In this document: one piece after another, positions 5,307 through 9,787 of the stretch | Layout: every line of letters starts with the position of its first letter | Numbering within the stretch: position 1 is the first letter of the stretch | NCBI GenBank assembly: GCA_021786555.1 | Contig: JAJYNB010000228.1 | Coordinates: 1-9,787, forward strand | Direction: 5' to 3' | DNA from: Bacillota bacterium | Lineage (GTDB): Bacteria; Bacillota; Desulfitobacteriia; Desulfitobacteriales; JAJXUE01 | DNA length: 9,787 nucleotides | The notes under the pieces: model-generated | What the model was told of the DNA's origin: nothing | Database searches by the model: none | What the model saw: only the letters and a program-made list of their open reading frames with translations | Made by a program: the position numbers and the translations under genes

Positions 5307-6392
5307 GTGATCAGTAAGAAGGGAAAACTGTTAACCGGAGTGTTGGCTGGATTCTTGGCCCTGTCACTTGTCGGGTGTGGAACCACCGCTCCCAGTAATC
5401 CCAATGCGCCAACGGCCCAAGCAGTTACTCTGACAGGGGCAGGAAGCACATTCATGCAGCCTCTCCTGGCACAACAGATTGCCGAATACAGCAAGCAGAA
5501 TGCCAATGTCACCATTAACTATCAGGGTGTAGGGAGCGGCGCCGGCATCAAGCAGGTTTCCGATAAAACCATCGACTTTGGCGGCACCGATGCCTTTATG
5601 TCAGACGAGCAGCTGGCTGGAGCAAAGGGCGGAAAAATCCTGCAACTGCCCATGACCTTAGGGGCAGAAGCTATCAGCTACAATATACCCAACGCACCTA
5701 ACGAACTTAAAATTGCTCCGACAACTCTGGCAGACATTTATCTTGGTAAAATTACAAACTGGAACGATCCCGCCATCGCTGCGGACAATCCCGGGCTCAC
5801 CTTGCCAAATCTCAAAATATCTGTTACCCACCGTTCAGACGGCAGCGGCACCACCTCTATCTTCACTCACTTTTTGAGTGCCATCAGCCCGGAATGGGAC
5901 AGCAAAGTTGGCAAGGGTACTTCCGTTAACTGGCCTGTCGGTGTCGGCGGTAAGGGAAATGCCAGCGTAGCCGGCCTGGTGCAGCAAACTCCGGGCGCCA
6001 TTGGCTACATTGAATTAGCTTACGCACTGCAGAACAACCTGCACCATGCGCTGATCAAAAACAAAGACGGCAACTGGGTCGCGCCTTCACTGGACTCTGC
6101 TTCAGCTGCAGCAGCAGCCTTCCAGGTTCCTGATGATATGCGGGTCAACATTGTAAACGCTCCTGGCGCCAAAGCCTATCCGATTGCCGGTTTCTCCTGG
6201 GCGCTCGTCTATCAGCAGCAATCCGACAAAGCCAAAGGCACCGCCCTGTTGAACTTCTTAAATTGGGCTATTCATGACGGTCAAAGCCTTGCCCCTGCTA
6301 TGCAGTACGCTCCGCTGCCGACTAACTTGGTCAGCCGGGAAGAAGCAATGTTAAAAACCGTAACCTACCAGGGCCAACCCTTGCTGAAATAG
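5307..6392 (+). CDS. pstS: PstS, phosphate-binding lipoprotein of the phosphate ABC importer
   Basis: This 361-residue protein captures phosphate outside the cell and hands it to PstC-PstA. The N-terminus is a lipoprotein signal: KK-x-GK positive region, hydrophobic stretch LLTGVLAGFLALS and lipobox LVGC, giving lipidated C24 and membrane anchoring. A low-complexity linker rich in S, N, P, A and T follows. The phosphate-site segments of the family are present: GAGSTF (44-49), GVGSGAG (74-80), FGGTD (91-95, with the key aspartate D95) and HRSDGSGTT (175-183, with R176 and the S180-G181-T182 backbone loop). The start is GTG at 5307 behind a consensus AAGGAGG (5292-5298, eight-base spacing). It is the first gene of pstSCAB, preceded by a PhoP box and followed by a hairpin that may keep its transcript more abundant than the permease part. 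Confidence 0.97.
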   Translation: MISKKGKLLTGVLAGFLALSLVGCGTTAPSNPNAPTAQAVTLTGAGSTFMQPLLAQQIAEYSKQNANVTINYQGVGSGAGIKQVSDKTIDFGGTDAFMSDEQLAGAKGGKILQLPMTLGAEAISYNIPNAPNELKIAPTTLADIYLGKITNWNDPAIAADNPGLTLPNLKISVTHRSDGSGTTSIFTHFLSAISPEWDSKVGKGTSVNWPVGVGGKGNASVAGLVQQTPGAIGYIELAYALQNNLHHALIKNKDGNWVAPSLDSASAAAAAFQVPDDMRVNIVNAPGAKAYPIAGFSWALVYQQQSDKAKGTALLNFLNWAIHDGQSLAPAMQYAPLPTNLVSREEAMLKTVTYQGQPLLK

Positions 6393-6453
6393 GCCCGGCG
6401 TAGTATAAATAAATAGGATAATCTCTGTTGCCGCAAAAACGGGCGCAGGATTG

Positions 6454-6492
6454 CTGGAAAGAAGCTCAGCTCAGGCGCTGAGCTCTTTCCAG
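6454..6492 (+). other. Strong hairpin in the pstS-pstC gap (processing or attenuation element)
   Basis: CTGGAAAG-A-AGCTCAG (6454-6469) pairs with CTGAGCTCTTTCCAG (6478-6492) in a 15-bp stem with one bulged A and an 8-base loop. No U-tract follows, so it should let polymerase through. Such hairpins after binding-protein genes protect the upstream mRNA and raise binding protein over permease. Confidence 0.7.
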
Positions 6493-6532
6493 TGTCTACC
6501 AGATACTAAGCGGAAGGCGAAAGGAACAAAGC

Positions 6533-7474
6533 ATGAAGCAAAACAGAGTAAAGGAGTCTATCGGGGACACGATTTTGCGGCTTCTGACGTTGCTGATGGC
6601 GGTTAGTGTCGTGGGCTTGATTATCTGGGTAGGCTGGCAAATGTTTGCTTCTGCCCAGGAAAGCATCCATACCTTTGGCTGGTCTTTTGTCACCAACCGG
6701 GTTTGGGACCCCGTTAAACAGAACTTTGGAGCGTTGCCCTTCATCTACGGTACAATCGTGACATCAGTGCTAGCTCTGGTCATTGCCGGACCTATCGGCC
6801 TCGGGGTGGCGATTTTTCTTAACGAAATGGCGCCGGCCAAAGTGCGCAGCGTAATCTCCTTTTTGGTGGAACTGTTGGCGGCAATTCCCAGCGTTGTATA
6901 TGGACTATGGGGGATTTTTGTTTTGGCGCCATTGCTGCGGGACCATGTGGAACCTTGGCTTGCCAAATGGTTTGGCTTCCTGCCGCTTTTCCAAGGGTCT
7001 CCCATGGGTCTGGGCATGCTGGCGGGCGGCTTGATTTTGGCAATCATGATTCTGCCCACGATTGCTGCCATTTCCCGGGAAGTCATGGCGGCTGTTCCCG
7101 ATTCCCAACGGGAAGCGGCTTTGGCTTTGGGTGCTACCAAATGGGAAATGGTCCGGATTGCGGTCCTCGCTTACGCCAAATCAGGTATTCTTGGCGGGGT
7201 TATTTTGGGTTTGGGCCGTGCCTTAGGGGAAACAATGGCTGTTACCATGGTTATCGGCAACAGGCCGGACATCCTGCCTTCTGTCTTTGCCCCTGCCTAT
7301 TCTATGGCTGCAGTAATAGCCAACGAATTTACGGAAGCAACCTACAATCTGTATTTAAGTTCCCTGGTGGAAATCGGACTTATCCTGTTTGGAATTACCT
7401 TGGTTCTTAACGCTTTTGCCAGGCTGCTCGTTTGGTCGGTGGCCCGGGGTCCAAAAGGAGGCCATCTGGTATGA
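6533..7474 (+). CDS. pstC: PstC, phosphate ABC transporter permease
   Basis: This 313-residue integral membrane protein forms the phosphate channel together with PstA. It has about six hydrophobic segments, the first at roughly 15-38, followed by an extracytoplasmic region (about 40-70) and further helices from about 72 onward. The EAA loop that docks on the ATPase is clear: EAALALGATKWEMVRIAVL at about 194-212, followed by GLGRALGETMAV, the PstC hallmark containing the conserved arginine and glutamate. Length is normal for the family. The start is ATG at 6533 with AAAGGA at 6520-6525. Its stop overlaps the start of pstA, which indicates coupled translation of the two permease halves. Confidence 0.97.
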   Translation: MKQNRVKESIGDTILRLLTLLMAVSVVGLIIWVGWQMFASAQESIHTFGWSFVTNRVWDPVKQNFGALPFIYGTIVTSVLALVIAGPIGLGVAIFLNEMAPAKVRSVISFLVELLAAIPSVVYGLWGIFVLAPLLRDHVEPWLAKWFGFLPLFQGSPMGLGMLAGGLILAIMILPTIAAISREVMAAVPDSQREAALALGATKWEMVRIAVLAYAKSGILGGVILGLGRALGETMAVTMVIGNRPDILPSVFAPAYSMAAVIANEFTEATYNLYLSSLVEIGLILFGITLVLNAFARLLVWSVARGPKGGHLV

Positions 7475-8310
7475 AGGGCCGCCTGCGTAAATACCGCAAT
7501 GCTATGATGTTGGGAATCTTTCTCCTGTTTACACTGCTTGCCCTGGTACCGCTGTTCGGCGTGCTGGGTTATGTCGTAAAAAACGGCATTTCTGCTCTCA
7601 ATTTTGATTTTTTTACCAGTCTGCCAAAACCGATGGGGGTTTCGGGCGGCGGGATGGCCAACGCCATTGTGGGAACCTTAATTTTAATTGGGATTGCCGG
7701 TCTTCTGGGTATCCCCACGGGCATTCTGGCCGCAATTTATTTGACCGAATATGACCGGGTGAGTTGGCTGAGTACCGCCGTAAGATTTACTACCGATGTC
7801 TTAACCGGAATTCCTTCTATCATCATCGGTATCGTAGTTTATACTGCTCTGGTAGTAAAAGCCGGAAATTTCTCCGCTTTTGCCGGCGGAGTAGCTTTGG
7901 CGATTATCATGGTTCCCTTAGTAATCCGCTCCACTGAGGAAATGCTAAAACTGGTACCCCAGACTATTCGTGAGGCAGGTTATGCTTTGGGGATTCCACG
8001 CTGGCGGACCATCCTGAGAATTGTTTTGCCAACGGCGGCGAAAGGAATTTTGACCGGGGCAATGCTGGCTGTAGCCCGGGCTGCAGGTGAAACGGCTCCC
8101 TTGCTGTTCACTGCTCTCGGTAACCAGTATTGGTCCCATTCTTTGAACGAACCAATTGCGGCGCTGCCGCTGCAAATCTACCAGTACGCAACGTCTCCTT
8201 ACAAGGATTGGCACAGTCAGGCCTGGGCGGGTTCGCTGGTCTTAATACTGTTAGTTGTCATCCTGAGTTTCATTGCCCGGCTGGCCTTTCGTAGCCGCAA
8301 GAACTTTTAA
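7471..8310 (+). CDS. pstA: PstA, phosphate ABC transporter permease
   Basis: This 279-residue membrane protein is the second channel subunit. It has an N-terminal helix (about 11-35), a typical GGGMANAIVGTL segment (59-70) that opens the permease domain, and further helices at about 72-90, 110-130, 138-155 and 255-273. The ATPase-contact EAA loop reads EAGYALGIPRWRTILRIVLP (168-187), followed by AVARAAGETAP (200-210), the PstA signature. The start is ATG at 7471, overlapping the pstC stop as ATGA and preceded by a perfect AAGGAGG at 7455-7461. An in-frame TTG at 7432 would add 13 residues but lacks a comparable ribosome binding site. It lies 12 bases before pstB in the same operon. Confidence 0.97.
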   Translation: MKGRLRKYRNAMMLGIFLLFTLLALVPLFGVLGYVVKNGISALNFDFFTSLPKPMGVSGGGMANAIVGTLILIGIAGLLGIPTGILAAIYLTEYDRVSWLSTAVRFTTDVLTGIPSIIIGIVVYTALVVKAGNFSAFAGGVALAIIMVPLVIRSTEEMLKLVPQTIREAGYALGIPRWRTILRIVLPTAAKGILTGAMLAVARAAGETAPLLFTALGNQYWSHSLNEPIAALPLQIYQYATSPYKDWHSQAWAGSLVLILLVVILSFIARLAFRSRKNF

Positions 8311-8322
8311 GGGGGGAGTCAA

Positions 8323-9075
8323 ATGGGGCAAAGCTTGACTATTCGTAATCTCGATGCCTGGTATGGGGATAACCAGACACTTAAGGGCATTAATATGGAA
8401 ATTTCAGCAAACCAGGTTACGGCCATTATTGGCCCATCAGGGTGCGGTAAATCTACTTTCGTGCGCTGCATCAACCGCATGCACGATACGCTGCCGGGGG
8501 CCAGGGCGACTGGGGAGATACTTTTGGACGGAGAAAGCATTTATGCCAAGGATCCGGTTGAACTAAGGCGCACTGTCGGCATGGTGTTTCAAAAACCAAA
8601 CCCATTTCCGGCAATGAGCATCTACGATAATGTTGTTGCTGGACTAAAGCTTAACGGAATTCGCAACAGAGAGAAACTGCGGACTGCTGCTGAAAAAAGT
8701 TTGCGCATGGCTGCCTTGTGGGAGGAAGTCAATCAGCGGCTGAATTATTCTGGCATGAGCTTGTCCGGCGGCCAGCAGCAGCGTTTGTGCATCGCCAGGG
8801 CTCTGGCAGTCGAACCATCTGTGCTGTTGATGGATGAACCTGCCTCAGCCTTAGACCCGATTGCCACCCTGCGCATTGAGGAACTGATCCTGGAATTAAA
8901 AAAGGACTATACCATTGTCATTGTCACCCATAATATGCAGCAAGCTGCCCGCATTGCGGATTCTACAGCCTTTTTCCTTAATGGGGAGCTTATCGAGCAT
9001 GGTCCTACTTCAGAAATTTTTATGAATCCTAAAGACAAACGGACGGAAGACTACATAACCGGACGTTTCGGTTGA
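8323..9075 (+). CDS. pstB: PstB, phosphate ABC transporter ATP-binding protein
   Basis: This 250-residue cytoplasmic ATPase powers phosphate import. All nucleotide-binding motifs are intact: Walker A GPSGCGKST (37-45), Q-loop VFQKPNPFP with Q90, signature LSGGQQQR (147-154), Walker B VLLMDEP (167-173) with catalytic E172, and switch histidine H203 in VTHNMQQAARIAD. The sequences RCINRMHDTLPGARATGEI and FQKPNPFPAMSIYDNV are specific to PstB among ABC ATPases. The Walker B extension reads DEPASALDP, where threonine or cysteine is more usual than the first alanine; this is minor. The start is ATG at 8323, with GGGGGGAG at 8311-8318. It is the last gene of the operon; no phoU follows. Confidence 0.98.
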   Translation: MGQSLTIRNLDAWYGDNQTLKGINMEISANQVTAIIGPSGCGKSTFVRCINRMHDTLPGARATGEILLDGESIYAKDPVELRRTVGMVFQKPNPFPAMSIYDNVVAGLKLNGIRNREKLRTAAEKSLRMAALWEEVNQRLNYSGMSLSGGQQQRLCIARALAVEPSVLLMDEPASALDPIATLRIEELILELKKDYTIVIVTHNMQQAARIADSTAFFLNGELIEHGPTSEIFMNPKDKRTEDYITGRFG

Positions 9076-9097
9076 TTCGGGTGTTTTAAATATTAAC

Positions 9098-9138
9098 AAA
9101 AGGTGCATCCTCTAGGTGGAATGCGCCTTTTGCTTTTT
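9098..9138 (+). terminator. Intrinsic terminator of the pst operon
   Basis: AAAAGGTGCAT (9098-9108) pairs with ATGCGCCTTTT (9121-9131) with one G-T pair, and TGCTTTTT follows. It separates the pst operon from the response-regulator gene. Confidence 0.85.
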
Positions 9139-9146
9139 ACATTGGC

Positions 9147-9174
9147 TTAACCTTATGTTAATTTTGCCTTAACA
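9147..9174 (+). promoter_or_regulatory. PhoP box upstream of the response-regulator gene
   Basis: Three TTAACA-like hexamers are spaced exactly 11 bp apart: TTAACC (9147-9152), TTAATT (9158-9163) and TTAACA (9169-9174). This is the Gram-positive PhoP-binding arrangement and predicts that the regulator controls its own gene. Confidence 0.7.
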
Positions 9175-9183
9175 AATTTTGCG

Positions 9184-9189
9184 TAAAAT
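9184..9189 (+). promoter_or_regulatory. Tentative -10 box of the response-regulator gene
   Basis: TAAAAT lies nine bases after the last PhoP half-site, so the box would stand in for a poor -35 region, as in activator-dependent promoters. Transcription would start near 9196, giving a leader of about 45 bases. Confidence 0.45.
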
Positions 9190-9240
9190 AGTTAAGAAGG
9201 CGGCTTTTCAGGCCTTGATGCTTAGAAATGGGGAATTAGT

Positions 9241-9787
9241 GTGGTTAAGGTCCTTGTGATTGAAGACGAGGCTGCTATCCAGGAACTGATTCGATTTAAC
9301 CTGAACAAGGAAGGCTATGTTGTTTTAGCTGCTGAGGAAGGAATTAAGGGACTGGAATACGCTCGCAGGGATAAGCCTGATTTGATTTTGCTTGATCTGA
9401 TGCTGCCTGGTCTTGACGGGTATGAGGTGTGCAAGGCTTTGCGGGCAGATAAGGAAACGGCCCGAATTCCCATCATAATTCTGAGTGCGCGCAACGAAGT
9501 GATAGACAAAGTGTTAGGCTTGGAACTGGGTGCTGACGATTATATGATCAAGCCTTTCAGCCCAAAAGAGTTGCTGGCTCGGATCAAGGCGAGGCTGAGA
9601 GAACAGAACCGGAATATCTCAAGCGATACCCCTCAAAAGCCTATTCATGTTAGCGAATTGGAGGTATGGCCTGAAAACTATATCGCAACTTTGGGCGGCA
9701 AACCCCTTAATCTGACCATTAAGGAGTTTGAGCTGCTGTACACCTTTGTTACTCATCCCAACCGGGCTTTCAGCCGGGAACATTTGC
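9241..9787 (+). CDS. phoP: PhoP/PhoB-type response regulator (3' end beyond the window)
   Basis: The frame is open from GTG at 9241 to the window edge, giving 182 codons of an OmpR/PhoB-class regulator. The receiver domain (about 1-120) has the acidic pair E8-D9 in VLVIEDE, phosphoacceptor D52 in LILLDLMLPGLDG, the switch serine S82 in IIILSAR, and K104 in ADDYMIKPFSPKEL. After a linker (about 121-135) the winged-helix DNA-binding domain begins, with LNLTIKEFELLYTFVTHPNRAFSREHL; the recognition helix is cut off. A GGGGA at 9230-9234 serves as ribosome binding site. The position behind pstSCAB and the PhoP box before it argue for the phosphate-starvation regulator rather than another OmpR-type protein. 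A sensor kinase (phoR) probably follows outside the window. Confidence 0.92.
   Translation, partial: MVKVLVIEDEAAIQELIRFNLNKEGYVVLAAEEGIKGLEYARRDKPDLILLDLMLPGLDGYEVCKALRADKETARIPIIILSARNEVIDKVLGLELGADDYMIKPFSPKELLARIKARLREQNRNISSDTPQKPIHVSELEVWPENYIATLGGKPLNLTIKEFELLYTFVTHPNRAFSREHL

Noticed and set aside
6907..7410. 167-codon plus-strand frame inside pstC
   Set aside because: Glycine/cysteine/histidine-rich out-of-frame reading of pstC; no family resemblance.
7432..7470. Upstream TTG start for pstA
   Set aside because: Lies deep inside pstC, without a ribosome binding site; ATG at 7471 has AAGGAGG at ideal distance.
1..9787. CRISPR array, tRNA/rRNA genes, transposase or prophage genes
   Set aside because: No regularly spaced repeat array, cloverleaf, rRNA segment, or transposase/integrase motif was seen on either strand.

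Overview
The window (about 50% GC, dense gene packing, strong AGGAGG-type ribosome binding sites, several GTG/TTG starts, U-tract terminators) looks like a Gram-positive anaerobe of the Firmicutes, most likely Peptococcaceae/Desulfotomaculum-like. The best clue is a metV-metF pair, the two-subunit methylenetetrahydrofolate reductase of Wood-Ljungdahl organisms. Lineage is inferred from gene content and style; no taxonomic search was possible.

Layout. Positions 1-54 hold the last codons of an upstream gene that overlaps metV (51-722). metV overlaps metF (715-1635). A 50-residue cysteine-rich protein with a RING-like cross-brace spacing (1721-1873) follows, and a bidirectional terminator (1882-1918) closes this block. 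A repeat island (1952-2034) separates it from a convergent minus-strand block: a YokE-like PH-domain protein (2040-2471), a LysR regulator (2609-3502, own promoter) and a DUF1638-type protein (3710-4369, own terminator). The DUF1638 promoter has a perfect inverted repeat of the CsoR/CstR/FrmR type placed exactly in its -35/-10 spacer, and a related site lies 79 bp further upstream. The 326-base gap 4370-4695 is therefore mostly regulatory: it carries these two sites, the minus-strand promoter, and an extended -10 promoter for a small Toprim protein (4696-5040).

From 5079 rightwards the window is a phosphate-starvation locus. A terminator ends the Toprim gene. An array of TTNACA-like hexamers with 11-bp period (a PhoP box) then precedes pstS-pstC-pstA-pstB (5307-9075), the high-affinity phosphate ABC importer. 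A strong hairpin without U-tract lies between pstS and pstC, pstC and pstA overlap, and a terminator follows pstB. A second 11-bp-period hexamer array precedes a PhoP/PhoB-type response regulator (9241 to the window end, truncated). Together these suggest a loop in which PhoP~P activates the transporter and its own gene. No phoU lies between pstB and phoP.

The points most worth following up are the CsoR/CstR-like operators controlling a DUF1638 protein, the tiny RING-like protein at the end of the metVF block, the two PhoP-box arrays, and the perfect 12-bp inverted repeat directly after the DUF1638 stop codon.
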